Positions 17,709 to 26,892 of a DNA stretch of 64,000 nucleotides are shown piece after piece. The notes beneath the pieces were generated by a model, which saw only the letters and a list, made by a program, of their open reading frames with translations, searched no databases and was not told where the DNA came from. Both the position numbers and the translations under genes were made by a program. The DNA is from an uncultured Prevotellaceae bacterium. Its GTDB lineage: Bacteria > Bacteroidota > Bacteroidia > Bacteroidales > Bacteroidaceae. Location of the stretch: the NCBI GenBank assembly GCA_902780635.1, contig CACZGH010000004.1:177632-241631 (forward strand), written 5' to 3'. The stretch's first letter is position 1; every line of letters starts with the position of its first letter.

Positions 17709-18905
17709 CTATCTTGAAAATGAGAAATGTATTTTTTGTTGCTGTATGATTGTAACAAAAAATACGAACTGAATAATGGTCACGATGCTCAGCATGACAT
17801 TCTCCTGAAAGAACTGTAAGGCAAGTACATAAACGACATAGACATATAGGCATTTGGCGATGCCATTACCATTTAGCATCAGACGATAACAAAATCCAGA
17901 GCAAACCCCATAGAACATAGCGAAAATGGCAACTCCTTTATAACGAAAATCTTCAAAAAATGGCTGAAAAACAGTGTATACGTTTGTTGGCAATGGTACC
18001 CATACAAACTCCTGGAGTTTTGTGTTCACTTCATAATCTCCGCCAAACCTGTTGAGAAACAGGTAGATGGTCTGAAAAGTGTGAGAGCCAAACTGTGGTG
18101 TGAGATCCTCTTGCACTCGTTCAAAAGCCACTGCGGGAGAGAGTACGTATATGGCGAAAAAGTCGAGGAAAGTCATCGCATCATTTGGGTCTGCGTCTTC
18201 GCGGTAGTCACGTGCCATATTGAAAAAGAAGAAAAGGATGATGATGGAGATTCCAGAGATGATGATGGATCTCATCTTTATGACCCGCTTCTCGTATAAT
18301 GTGAAAAGAATGGCTGCGAAAAGGAAAAAGACCATGCCTTTCTCCATGATGGCAAAAGCGCTCATTATGCTGGCCAGGATAATAGTAATGAGTTGCCACA
18401 TCGGTACTTTTGGATATTGCCACAATGCAACAACCAGCAAGACTTGATTGAGAACATAGGAATAATTGAGAAATCCATGACTTTCGTCACCATGGACAGC
18501 CAGTAGCCGCAAGTTGTAGAGCATGTCAGAAGTGTCAAACTGCATGACTGTCTTCATAATCTCATACAAGTATAGTGGAGTGATGACCATGGAGATTACA
18601 TACAATACTGTGAAGATGGTATGGTTGATTTCAGGTATTGATGATGTCTTCTTCGCATCGCTTCTATCAGGCAACACATAAAATGTGATGAGCGATGAAA
18701 TACAGAAAAGGGGAACCCATAGCATGAGACAGCCGAAAAACTGATTGCCAAGAGGGTATAGTAAGTCTCCTTGAAACTGGAACATCACCAAAATGGCAAG
18801 CCAGATTACCGTGGTGATGTTCCACGGAGAAAATATGTCGCCTATTTTCAGAGTAAGAAATGCGACGAGCGTGAGAGCCAAGATGATGATGCCTATGATT
18901 TCCAT
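17709..18905 (-). CDS. Wzy-like O-antigen/capsule repeat-unit polymerase
   Basis: A 398-aa membrane protein with about ten transmembrane segments from the N-terminus (MEIIGIIILALTLVAFLTL) to the C-terminus (MLSIVTIIQFVFFVTII). Around residues 250-320 it has a large extracytoplasmic loop with VAFERVQEDLTPQFGSHTFQ and FLNRFGGDYEVNTKLQEF. This layout fits oligosaccharide repeat-unit polymerases, which join lipid-linked units in the periplasm. Sequence conservation is low in this family, so topology and context carry the call. It is the last gene of the minus-strand half, overlaps the upstream Wzz-like gene by 13 bp, and converges on the GH110-like gene. Confidence 0.8.
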   Translation of the reverse strand: MEIIGIIILALTLVAFLTLKIGDIFSPWNITTVIWLAILVMFQFQGDLLYPLGNQFFGCLMLWVPLFCISSLITFYVLPDRSDAKKTSSIPEINHTIFTVLYVISMVITPLYLYEIMKTVMQFDTSDMLYNLRLLAVHGDESHGFLNYSYVLNQVLLVVALWQYPKVPMWQLITIILASIMSAFAIMEKGMVFFLFAAILFTLYEKRVIKMRSIIISGISIIILFFFFNMARDYREDADPNDAMTFLDFFAIYVLSPAVAFERVQEDLTPQFGSHTFQTIYLFLNRFGGDYEVNTKLQEFVWVPLPTNVYTVFQPFFEDFRYKGVAIFAMFYGVCSGFCYRLMLNGNGIAKCLYVYVVYVLALQFFQENVMLSIVTIIQFVFFVTIIQQQKIHFSFSR

Positions 18906-19888
18906 TCGCTTGCTAATGTGTGGTTCATCCTATACTCTTTGTATTTCCTTTTGCCTAATACAATCCACAACGTCAAAGTGAGTGAGATAAACAGAAAAGA
19001 GAGCATGTATCCAAAAGTGGCGGGGCGCGACTTCTTTACAGGTACTGTCGCATGATTCAGGATGGCAAATGTTGATGGTCGTTTCTGAACAAGTGCCTGT
19101 GCTCGTCTCAGTAGTTCGATTTCTTTATTGTATGAAGAAAAAGCCGCCTCATACTCATCAAATAAATGGTCTTCTTTTGCTTGGGCTGCAGGTGATGTGA
19201 TGTCAGCATGACTGTCGCTGTACTCTATATATTCTTTCTGAGCTTTTTTGAATCTTTTCTCAGCTTGCGCTGTCCTGTCGTTGGCATGTGCCAGATCTCG
19301 GGTAGCCCGTCGTCGCTGATATTGAATGAGTCGCTGTTCAAGCCGCATACATACGGTGTCTGCCAGCATTGTTGCCACAACAGGATCCTGATCGGTGACT
19401 TGCAAGAGGGTGGTGTTGTAAATGGATGAGGCCTTAGACTGGATGTTGTTTTGTATCAGATCCAGTATCCGCTCATGTTCATCGCCATTGTCAAAAAGAG
19501 AAGAGAAGATGTCCTCCCACCATGGAGAGTGATGATGTTCCAACAAATAGTGATAATAGTCGGTGTGGTAGCCTTCTATCTTTACTTTGGACATCTCTTG
19601 GGCAAATTCTCTTGTTCTGACGGTTTGGGCATACACCTCAGGCATGCGCAAGCCTTTACGTTGGTCGATGGCGCCTCTTGCCCAGGCGGAAAAGTTGTTG
19701 AGGCCGAGCAGAATGTCTGTCTCTTTTCGCTCGTCTGAGATTTTGATGTATGCGGGATATTCGTCAGGTATGCTTGCGGATACAACAATAGCAGCCAATA
19801 AGGCCATTACACTGACAACGAGAAAGACTTGTCTGTGTCTGACGCATTCTTTCCATGCACTCCAAGTGTCTTTTGGCTTTTGGGTCAT
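18893..19888 (-). CDS. Wzz-like chain-length determinant, second copy
   Basis: A 331-aa protein started at the ATG at 19888, which overlaps the upstream stop by ATGA; an upstream non-ATG extension to 19957 is less likely. Two transmembrane helices flank a long periplasmic coiled-coil region: RQVFLVVSVMALLAAIVVSA near residue 20 and TFGYMLSFLFISLTLTLWIV near 300. The middle has TTLLQVTDQDPVVATMLADT and a heptad-rich helix, as in Wzz/GumC N-terminal domains. It lacks a fused tyrosine kinase. It probably sets capsule chain length together with its upstream paralogue. Confidence 0.82.
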   Translation of the reverse strand: MTQKPKDTWSAWKECVRHRQVFLVVSVMALLAAIVVSASIPDEYPAYIKISDERKETDILLGLNNFSAWARGAIDQRKGLRMPEVYAQTVRTREFAQEMSKVKIEGYHTDYYHYLLEHHHSPWWEDIFSSLFDNGDEHERILDLIQNNIQSKASSIYNTTLLQVTDQDPVVATMLADTVCMRLEQRLIQYQRRRATRDLAHANDRTAQAEKRFKKAQKEYIEYSDSHADITSPAAQAKEDHLFDEYEAAFSSYNKEIELLRRAQALVQKRPSTFAILNHATVPVKKSRPATFGYMLSFLFISLTLTLWIVLGKRKYKEYRMNHTLASEWKS

Positions 19889-20973
19889 ACTTCGTCTGTT
19901 GTCACAATCCTGAATATCTCTTTCCTCCTTTTTATCATCAATACTGCCACTCTGCAAACAGCGCCGAGAAACAGGGCTGTGAGCAAAACAGAGATTTTTG
20001 ATTTATTGCAGTGCTTGACGGGTACTGAGGCGGACTGTACTACCGTGAATGCGGGGGTTCGTTCCTGTACCTTGGCTTTCGATAATTGCAACTGCTCGTA
20101 GATTTGTGTGTAAGCGTTGTATTTCAGCTGCATATCATTCTCAAGGTCTTCTTGCTTAGCCCTGTAGGTCTGCAGCAACACATCTTGGTTGGCATCAGCA
20201 TAGGCAGCGAATTGCTGGCGTGCTTTCACATATTGCTCTTTCGCCTCGGCGAAAAGTTTCTCCATGTAGGCAAGGTCGTTGCGCGCCTTTTTTGTGCGGT
20301 AGTCGGTGATGAAAACTTGAAGTCTGTTTCTAATGGAATCTGCCATAGTGGCGGCTATGACGGGGTCCTGGTCTTTCACCTCGATGGTGATGACACTGGT
20401 TTTCTTGTCTACTTGACAATCGATGCTTTTTCTGATGTTGGCAGTAATGTTGTATTGTTGTTTGGTAAGCCTGAAAGGATCCACTTTGTTCTCGTCCGTG
20501 CCGAATGCCGTGTTGTCAGACATCATTTTTGACACCAAGGAAGCCATCCATTGTGATGGCAGCAAGTACCATGCTTTGCGTGTGTGGTTTTGCAGGTAGT
20601 CATAGTAGTCTGTTCTCAACATCCCGTCTTTGCTCTCAACTCTTATTGGGAAAAGTGCTACGAGAAAGTCGGTCGACTGTATGAGGTCAGGGTAAAGCTC
20701 CGGGTAGATGGCGTCTGAGTTGTTGCCGAAATTCATGTCCATACCTACCATGGAAGCAAGTGATGAGATTCCAGATGTCAGACTGTTTGCTGTTGATGTC
20801 TCAGGTGCCAGCATGACTGCTGCTTTGTATTCCTTTGGAGTGCCAAAAGCGATGGCAAGACCTAAAAAAGCCGCAGCCAAAAGAAATAGTGACATGCCTA
20901 TCTTGTCTTTCCTGACAAGGTGAATCAGTTTAAATGAGTCGATGATTATTCTTTTCTTTTTGTATTCTTCCAT
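19885..20973 (-). CDS. Wzz-like chain-length determinant, first copy
   Basis: A 362-aa inner-membrane protein with transmembrane helices near residues 27-45 (MSLFLLAAAFLGLAIAFGT) and 333-350 (ISVLLTALFLGAVCRVAVLM). The periplasmic part contains DYYDYLQNHTRKAWYLLP, then VITIEVKDQDPVIAATMADS (the Wzz domain core), a long coiled coil (residues 225-300) and ERTPAFTVVQSASVPVK before the second helix. The last is the Pro-rich motif of Wzz proteins. It is clearly paralogous to the next gene (both share the DYYxYL and DQDPV segments). No Wzc-type kinase gene is present nearby. Confidence 0.85.
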   Translation of the reverse strand: MEEYKKKRIIIDSFKLIHLVRKDKIGMSLFLLAAAFLGLAIAFGTPKEYKAAVMLAPETSTANSLTSGISSLASMVGMDMNFGNNSDAIYPELYPDLIQSTDFLVALFPIRVESKDGMLRTDYYDYLQNHTRKAWYLLPSQWMASLVSKMMSDNTAFGTDENKVDPFRLTKQQYNITANIRKSIDCQVDKKTSVITIEVKDQDPVIAATMADSIRNRLQVFITDYRTKKARNDLAYMEKLFAEAKEQYVKARQQFAAYADANQDVLLQTYRAKQEDLENDMQLKYNAYTQIYEQLQLSKAKVQERTPAFTVVQSASVPVKHCNKSKISVLLTALFLGAVCRVAVLMIKRRKEIFRIVTTDEV

Positions 20974-21002
20974 TTGATTGCTGTAATAGGGGTGTGTGAT
21001 GA

Positions 21003-21842
21003 TTATTCTTTATTTTGGTGAACTCGGTGGTGGTATTTGATCTTGTATTTGATATATTTGAACACAGAACCATAACCTAATCTGTGAAGCATACGGTAAT
21101 AGTCTTTGTTGTGACGTAGGATGGACAGTATGTGATTCATCCTATAACCTAAAGTCACTTTTTTGATGTCGCGCGCACCAACGGTATTAGTCCCATGTTG
21201 TCTGTAGAGCACTAGAGGGTGAGGTATGAAAATAATAGCCCCTTGTTTACTTATACAGTTTAGTGCTATCCAGCAGTCATGCATGAAAGCGTATGATTCA
21301 GAGATACAAGTTGCTTTCTTAGCTTCAGCATTAAACATCATCGTGCATCCTGTGACAAAAGGAATGACGCATTCGTCAAACGTGGTGAGGAATTCGGGGT
21401 GTATGCCCGCATATACCATAAACGACTTGTTGATGATGTCAAGTCGCTCATCCACCACATAGAGATCGGTGTGTACCACCACAGGCAGTCCAGGGCGCTC
21501 TTGCTCTTGTTTCAGCATCTCAGCCCTGGTCAGTTTGATTTTGTCTTCAAGCCATATGTCATCCTGGTCGGCATAGAAGTAGTAATCGGCCTCTACCTTT
21601 TCCAATATACTTAGGAAATTGGCACAAGCGCCTCCGGCAGAGGCGTAGTCGAGCAACTTCACTTTGTCGTGCCGGGTGGCATATTCTTGTAACAATTCCA
21701 TTGTGTCGTCGGTCGACCCGTCATCATGCACATACAGCGTCCAGTCTTGGTCGCTCTGGGCCAGGATAGAGTCAATCTGATCCCTCAGATGTTTCCCGCC
21801 ATTGTAGGTGGCCATAAGTATCGCGGTGTGTGTCTTTTCCAT
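21003..21842 (-). CDS. Glycosyltransferase family 2
   Basis: A 279-aa GT-A enzyme with TAILMATYNGGKHLRDQIDS, LYVHDDGSTDDTMELL and DYYFYADQDDIWLEDKI, the same rhamnosyltransferase-like GT2 subgroup as the enzyme at 13112-14020 on the other strand. The C-terminal part (LVLYRQHGTNTVGARD near 225) is the usual acceptor-side signature. It is predicted to add a sugar to the lipid-linked repeat unit on the cytoplasmic side. It lies 4 bp after the flippase gene on the minus strand. Donor specificity cannot be predicted. Confidence 0.88.
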   Translation of the reverse strand: MEKTHTAILMATYNGGKHLRDQIDSILAQSDQDWTLYVHDDGSTDDTMELLQEYATRHDKVKLLDYASAGGACANFLSILEKVEADYYFYADQDDIWLEDKIKLTRAEMLKQEQERPGLPVVVHTDLYVVDERLDIINKSFMVYAGIHPEFLTTFDECVIPFVTGCTMMFNAEAKKATCISESYAFMHDCWIALNCISKQGAIIFIPHPLVLYRQHGTNTVGARDIKKVTLGYRMNHILSILRHNKDYYRMLHRLGYGSVFKYIKYKIKYHHRVHQNKE

Positions 21843-21846
21843 ACGT

Positions 21847-23193
21847 CTACCTCCTCCAAATGCCAGTGGCGGTGCCTCGGGTTATTTTTTTGTATTGCAA
21901 CATATTGACAACCAATCCCGGTAGGTTGACTGCTATCATGGTGAGCACGATGCAGTCGATATTGTGCCAAAAATGGGTCGCAAGATAGGTGAGAGGTATG
22001 AAAACCACGGCGGCGCCCACCGTCATGATGAGTTGCAGGGTGAGTGCTCCCATTCCATTGAGATAGTATGAATAACTCAGACTGCTGAGTATCACTCCGA
22101 TATAGATGGCCATCAACATGCTTAGGAGGTAGGGGATGCGGATGTCATTGTCAATCCACACTCTGTATACGGGTTGTGAGAACAGCACCATGATGGCAAG
22201 CATAAGGGTTATGGCGAGGAGTATCTTGTTCATTCTCTTGCGCGACTGGTGTATCCATGCCATGTCGCCGCGTTCGTAGGCATCGGTAGTCGCTGTCCAG
22301 TAGGGAGCACTGATGATGGTGAAAATCATCATGGCGATGGAGAAGTAGCGATAGGCTATTTGGTAGGGTGTCACCATGGCAGGATTGAAAAATTTGGAAA
22401 TCAATATATTGGATGACATGAATAACAGGATGCCAGAGATCTGCAGCAAGAAAAACTTCACTCCGATGTTGAACAGTCCGGCAACGGCATCTTTGTTGAA
22501 GTATCTTAGGGAGGGTCTCAGGTGTGGGTATCTTTTGTAGAAAGTGTAGGGATAGGCCATCAGATAGGCGAGCAGCGGTCCGCAGGTGTTGACAATGGCT
22601 ATCCACATCAGCGAGTGGCTTCCGCTATAATAGACAATACAAGTTCCTATCAATGCCAGCGTATGTCCCACGGTGATGAGCAGGTTGTTGACGGCAGGCA
22701 GTTGCAGTCCAAGGTAGAAATTACCGATGAACTTGAATATGAATGTCGAGCAAACGAAGATAATGGATACGATGACCACTTTCTCCAAGTTGGAGATAAG
22801 GACATGATCCACATTCATGAAAGAGTATAAGTCGCAGTAATGGGCGGCGGCGATGGCCAGCAGCATGATAGGGATGATGATGACCCCGAGCATGACAAAC
22901 GTGCACGTCACTGCCTCGCGGGCTTTCTGTGTGTCGTCATGTGCCAGATGCGTGGCCAGTTGGTTGCGCAGCCCGTTGCCCAGTCCGATGTCCAGATTGT
23001 CTATCCATATCAGCATGGAACTGATAGTGAGCCATAGCCCGTTTTTGTATTCTCCAAGACAGTGAAGTGTGACAGGTACCAGGAGCAGCGTGACCACCCC
23101 CGACCACCCCTTGATGAGAAACGACATCGCGATGTTTTTTCTCATGAGGGCAGTACGTTTGTCCGTGCCTAATATCTTCTTCACGTCGATCAT
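21847..23193 (-). CDS. Wzx-like polysaccharide flippase
   Basis: A 448-aa protein with about 12-14 transmembrane helices of the MATE/polysaccharide-export superfamily. The N-terminal region NIAMSFLIKGWSGVVTLLLV and WLTISSMLIWIDNLDIGLGNG are typical of Bacteroidetes capsule flippases. I start it at the ATG at 23193; an in-frame TTG at 23226 directly follows the upstream stop and is less likely. It flips the undecaprenyl-linked repeat unit to the periplasmic face before Wzy polymerisation. It is followed 4 bp later by a GT2 gene. Confidence 0.87.
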   Translation of the reverse strand: MIDVKKILGTDKRTALMRKNIAMSFLIKGWSGVVTLLLVPVTLHCLGEYKNGLWLTISSMLIWIDNLDIGLGNGLRNQLATHLAHDDTQKAREAVTCTFVMLGVIIIPIMLLAIAAAHYCDLYSFMNVDHVLISNLEKVVIVSIIFVCSTFIFKFIGNFYLGLQLPAVNNLLITVGHTLALIGTCIVYYSGSHSLMWIAIVNTCGPLLAYLMAYPYTFYKRYPHLRPSLRYFNKDAVAGLFNIGVKFFLLQISGILLFMSSNILISKFFNPAMVTPYQIAYRYFSIAMMIFTIISAPYWTATTDAYERGDMAWIHQSRKRMNKILLAITLMLAIMVLFSQPVYRVWIDNDIRIPYLLSMLMAIYIGVILSSLSYSYYLNGMGALTLQLIMTVGAAVVFIPLTYLATHFWHNIDCIVLTMIAVNLPGLVVNMLQYKKITRGTATGIWRR

Positions 23194-23227
23194 ACAGAGG
23201 AGTTCAGGAGCTGAGGCACTGCTCAAC

Positions 23228-25834
23228 TTATTTCACGATATTGGCGATGGTGGCGATGATGGCTGCGAAGGAACCTACAGAGGTGGCGATACTCAGGGTC
23301 TCCTGCAGTGAGGTCTTGCTGATAGGCTTGGAGGGCACCACAATCTCGCAGCCGGGCTGAGGTTTGGCTCCGTGGCTCACTTTGGCCACCTTGCCACTCA
23401 TATAGATGATATACGACTGGCGCTTCTTGGCGTTGGTGCCGAAACCGCCGGCCTGGTCAATGTAATAGCTGACACTGCGGCCTGCCTCATAGACCACTGA
23501 GTTGGGATGCATCACCTCGCCGCTGATTTTCACAGTTCCTGTATATTGTGGCACCACGATGCGGTCGCCTTCGCGGAGTACGATGTCGTCGTCACCGCCA
23601 GGATTTTGCAGGGCTTTCTCCAGGTCGATACCCACAGGATAGGTGTTGCCCACCTCGTATTTTTTCAACTGTTGACTTTGGCTCAGGTTGGCTAAGCTGG
23701 CATTGCCGCTTTTGGCGATTTGCTCTTGCAGGTTGAGCTCTGCCTGTTCTTGGGCTTTCTTCAATGCCTCGATGGCATTCTGGCGCTCCTCTTGTGTGTA
23801 GCGGCGGTCGAGACGGGCACCTCTGGTGTAGGCGCGGTCGTTGACACCTCCTGCGGTACGCACCAGGTCACTCAGACGCATGTTCTTAGTGGAGAGGGTA
23901 TAAGTGCCGGCAAACACCACCTCGCCCTCGATGCTCACATTCTGCTGTTTGTAGGAGCCAGGGCTCTTGCGCACATATACCTCGTCGAAGGGCATAAGGA
24001 TAAAGCCTGGCTCGCCGTCGATGACGAAGCCGTCTTTGAGGGTGAGGCTGTAGGTCTGTGCGATGATGGAGTCGGTGGTCATCGCCTGTGGGTTGGTGAC
24101 CCGTCGTGCCACATCCACCTTCACAGTCGAGGCCGTCTCTGTCAGTCCACCAGCTTGTAGGATGAGGTCTTCGACAGTCTCATTGGCGGCATATTTATAG
24201 ACAGCGGGATAGCGCACCTCGCCGTGTATAGTCAGTGTCTGCTCCTCCATCATGTCTTGTTTGGTGGGGATAAAGAGCACATCGTTGGGCTTCAGCTCGA
24301 TGTCGGCCTTGGTGCCGTCGAGGATGCCGTCGATGTCTAGTCGGAGCACCTCCAGTGTGCGGTCTTTACGCATACGGTGCATCACGGCATGGGCGGTGAA
24401 AGCCTCCTCGCGCAGACCCTCGGCGTGCTCGATGAGGGTGCGCACACTGTTGATGTCGTTGCCCACCTGATACATGCCCGGGCGGAACACGGCGCCGCGT
24501 ATCTCGGCCATGTTGTCATAGCGGTCGATGATGGAGTCGATGGTGATGGAGTCGCCGTCTGCGATGGTGAACGATGAGAAGTCAAACTCATCGACGTTGT
24601 AGACAGAGTATTCACGTCCTGCCTTGCGGATGACACGCACCGCCTTCTTATAGGCGTCGCCCGTGAAGCCTCCTGCGAATTTGAGGACAGAGGCCAGACT
24701 CTCATTGCGTTTCATCTCGTAGTACATGGGGCGCTTCACCTTGCCGCTGACGTTGACCAGACAGTCGTAGGGTCCTACGAGAATCATGTCGTTGTCGGCC
24801 AGGCGCACATTGCCGGTCATCCGTCCGTTGACGATATACTCATAAATGTCGATGACAGAAAGCAACTGTCCGTTGCGATACACTTTCACGTTACGCAGTG
24901 TGCCAAGGTCGGTCACGCCACCGGCCATGTAAAGGGCGTGGAACACGCTGGCGAAGGCCGAGAGGGTATAGGTGCCGGGCACTTTCACATCGCCCACCAC
25001 ATTGACCATGATAGAGCGTGTCTCGCCCACGGTGAGGCGCAGCTTGCTGCTCTGGTAGCGGGCGCCCAACTTCTGGCGGATGGTGGAGTTGGCCTGAGTG
25101 ACGGTCATACCTGCCACATAGACAGGGCCATAGCCTTCGATGACTACAGAGCCGTCAGGCGACACGGTGCTCTCAATGGTTTTCTGCGAGGCGCCGTAGA
25201 TGTCGATATAGACGGCGTCGCCCGGTCCGAGACGGTAGGTCTCTGGCGTGGCGATGTTCATGTTAGGCTCGAAGGTGAGCTGTTTGTTGTTGAACAGATC
25301 GTGACCGTAGATTTTCTTCTTCTGTTTCTGGATGCGCTCCACCAGGTTCTCATACATGGTGATGGTGTCAGCTGGCAGCCAGCTGTTCAGCTCGTCTACA
25401 AACTCGAGGAAATCCTCGTCCTCGTCATCGTAAGTGCGGGTGGCGTTGGGGATGTCGGTCTGTATCCAGTTGCCAGAGTTGTAGCGGTTCTGGTCTTGCG
25501 AGTAGTCGGCGATACGGCTGTCATACTGTCCGTCGAGCATCTGGCTCTTCTTGGCTTTGCTGCGTGTGCGGTCGCCAGAGGGATCTGTGTCGTTGGAGAG
25601 GGTGCCCAGACCCTCTTGTTTCGACAGCCGCTCATATTTTTTCTTCACACGGCGTATCTGGTTGATGTCGACGCCCCGTTGCATCAGCTGTATCACAATC
25701 TGCTGCTGTGAGGTGCCGGCCTCATGCTCTTTGATGATGAACTGGAAGATCTGGTCGTCGGTCATCGACGACTGTGCCATGACGCCCATGGGCAGGAGCA
25801 TCATGAGAAACAGTAGTATGATGGATTTCTTCAT
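23228..25834 (-). CDS. SLBB-domain polysaccharide export protein (Wza-type)
   Basis: An 868-aa protein with a signal peptide (MKKSIILLFLMMLLPMGVMA), a helical N-terminal part (QQQIVIQLMQRGVDINQIRR), then a Poly_export domain near 190-275 (YRLGPGDAVYIDIYGASQKT, GYGPVYVAGMTVTQA) and about five or six SLBB repeats to near residue 830 (for example VNVVGDVKVPGTYTL, VNVSGKVKRPMYYEM and VSIEGEVVFAGTYTL). A C-terminal hydrophobic helix (LSIATSVGSFAAIIATIANI) ends the protein. It forms the outer-membrane-spanning export channel of Wzx/Wzy capsules. It is much longer than E. coli Wza (about 380 aa), as usual in Bacteroidetes, because of extra SLBB repeats. Confidence 0.9.
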   Translation of the reverse strand: MKKSIILLFLMMLLPMGVMAQSSMTDDQIFQFIIKEHEAGTSQQQIVIQLMQRGVDINQIRRVKKKYERLSKQEGLGTLSNDTDPSGDRTRSKAKKSQMLDGQYDSRIADYSQDQNRYNSGNWIQTDIPNATRTYDDEDEDFLEFVDELNSWLPADTITMYENLVERIQKQKKKIYGHDLFNNKQLTFEPNMNIATPETYRLGPGDAVYIDIYGASQKTIESTVSPDGSVVIEGYGPVYVAGMTVTQANSTIRQKLGARYQSSKLRLTVGETRSIMVNVVGDVKVPGTYTLSAFASVFHALYMAGGVTDLGTLRNVKVYRNGQLLSVIDIYEYIVNGRMTGNVRLADNDMILVGPYDCLVNVSGKVKRPMYYEMKRNESLASVLKFAGGFTGDAYKKAVRVIRKAGREYSVYNVDEFDFSSFTIADGDSITIDSIIDRYDNMAEIRGAVFRPGMYQVGNDINSVRTLIEHAEGLREEAFTAHAVMHRMRKDRTLEVLRLDIDGILDGTKADIELKPNDVLFIPTKQDMMEEQTLTIHGEVRYPAVYKYAANETVEDLILQAGGLTETASTVKVDVARRVTNPQAMTTDSIIAQTYSLTLKDGFVIDGEPGFILMPFDEVYVRKSPGSYKQQNVSIEGEVVFAGTYTLSTKNMRLSDLVRTAGGVNDRAYTRGARLDRRYTQEERQNAIEALKKAQEQAELNLQEQIAKSGNASLANLSQSQQLKKYEVGNTYPVGIDLEKALQNPGGDDDIVLREGDRIVVPQYTGTVKISGEVMHPNSVVYEAGRSVSYYIDQAGGFGTNAKKRQSYIIYMSGKVAKVSHGAKPQPGCEIVVPSKPISKTSLQETLSIATSVGSFAAIIATIANIVK

Positions 25835-25849
25835 GTTCAGACAGATAGG

Positions 25850-26443
25850 TTAGAATTTCTTGCCACTGACGATGCCGTACAGTGTGCTGAGTATAATCTT
25901 GGTGTCGAGGCCTAAGGAGCGGTTCTCCAAATAGCGGATATCCATGTCGAGGCGTTTGAGCATCTTCTCCATGGTGTCGGTGTAACCATTGTAGAGTGTG
26001 GCCTCAGAAGTGAGACCCGGACGCATTTGGTAGATGAGCAGATAGTCGTGGGTGTGCTCCATAATCTGGTTGATGAAATATCTGCGCTCTGGGCGTGGGC
26101 CTACGAGCGACATGTCACCCACCAGCACATTCCACAACTGGGGTAGCTCGTCAAGATGATGCTCGCGCAAGAACCGCTCAAAAGGTGTCGACTTCACGCT
26201 GTCACTTCGTGCGATGAGTTGCGGCCCCTCGTCTTCCACCACGGTGCTCATGGTGCGAAACTTATAGATGGTGAAGGGCTTGCCACCATAACCGATACGC
26301 TCCTGAGCGAAGAACACTGGCCCGTTTTTCTGGAATTTCATCACCAGTGCGATGGCCAGGAAGACAGGCGAGAGGATAATCAACCCCAAAAGGGCGCAGA
26401 CAAAGTCTGTCACCCTCTTGACGGCTCGTTGCCAAGAGTTCAT
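25850..26443 (-). CDS. WcaJ-type undecaprenyl-phosphate sugar phosphotransferase
   Basis: A 197-aa bacterial sugar transferase with one N-terminal membrane helix (VCALLGLIILSPVFLAIALV), then the catalytic core: PVFFAQERIGYGGKPFTIYK, KFRTM near residue 60, LDELPQLWNVLVGDMSLVG and GPRPERRYF. These are the hallmarks of monotopic phosphoglycosyl transferases that place Gal-1-P, Glc-1-P or a similar sugar on undecaprenyl phosphate. The ATG at 26443 matches the usual start just before the helix; an in-frame TTG at 26497 would add 18 polar residues. It is the first gene of the minus-strand half of the locus. Confidence 0.88.
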   Translation of the reverse strand: MNSWQRAVKRVTDFVCALLGLIILSPVFLAIALVMKFQKNGPVFFAQERIGYGGKPFTIYKFRTMSTVVEDEGPQLIARSDSVKSTPFERFLREHHLDELPQLWNVLVGDMSLVGPRPERRYFINQIMEHTHDYLLIYQMRPGLTSEATLYNGYTDTMEKMLKRLDMDIRYLENRSLGLDTKIILSTLYGIVSGKKF

Positions 26444-26566
26444 CGCGTCATGACTGTCTTGCAGGCTTGCCGCCTGCTCTGAATATATCCTCGCCAAAAT
26501 ATCGTCTATTTATATATATAACCCTTAAAACGCAAAAATGTTGTATAAGGTGGAAAAAATCGGCTG

Positions 26567-26597
26567 CAAAGGTAATAAAAAACGAGTGCAGAACAAA
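26567..26597 (-). promoter_or_regulatory. Consensus promoter of the minus-strand capsule operon
   Basis: The minus strand reads TTTG (26597-26594), a 19-nt spacer, then TACCTTTG (26574-26567). Both boxes match the Bacteroidetes consensus exactly. The leader to the ATG at 26443 is about 115 nt and contains a GCAGGC/GCCTGC stem-loop at 26461-26477. The spacer contains GTTCTGCACTC, which recurs at 58582-58592 at the same distance from a -7 box. Confidence 0.8.
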
Positions 26598-26892
26598 ATG
26601 AATCCATTTATTTCTTTTGCTGAAGATGCCTCATGCCTTGGATTTCCTGAAATCAAAGGCTATTATCTTTGTGGTGGCTATCTGGCAAGGGTTTTAACAT
26701 GCACAAAAAAATATGGGCTGATGCATCGAAGAAGGGCCGAAGGATGTCGTGTGATTTGAAAAAAAGTAAAAAAGCAGAGGCCAATAACCATGTTATTACA
26801 TAATAATTAGTATCTTTATCGCCGAAATATAGGAACTAAAGTCTCCCATTCGCTCAAACTATTGGGTTAAAAGGTTTTAGGTGATTTGCCCT
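26598..26892. other. Gap between capsule promoter and ComEC-like gene
   Basis: No convincing gene. A 73-codon open frame (26538-26759, plus) overlaps the minus-strand promoter and shows no recognisable features. TATCTTTA at 26811-26818 is a near-match -7 box that could serve the ComEC-like gene on the plus strand. Confidence 0.4.

Noticed and set aside
26538-26759. 73-codon plus-strand frame upstream of the ComEC-like gene
   Set aside because: Overlaps the exact minus-strand capsule promoter and has no recognisable features or start context.
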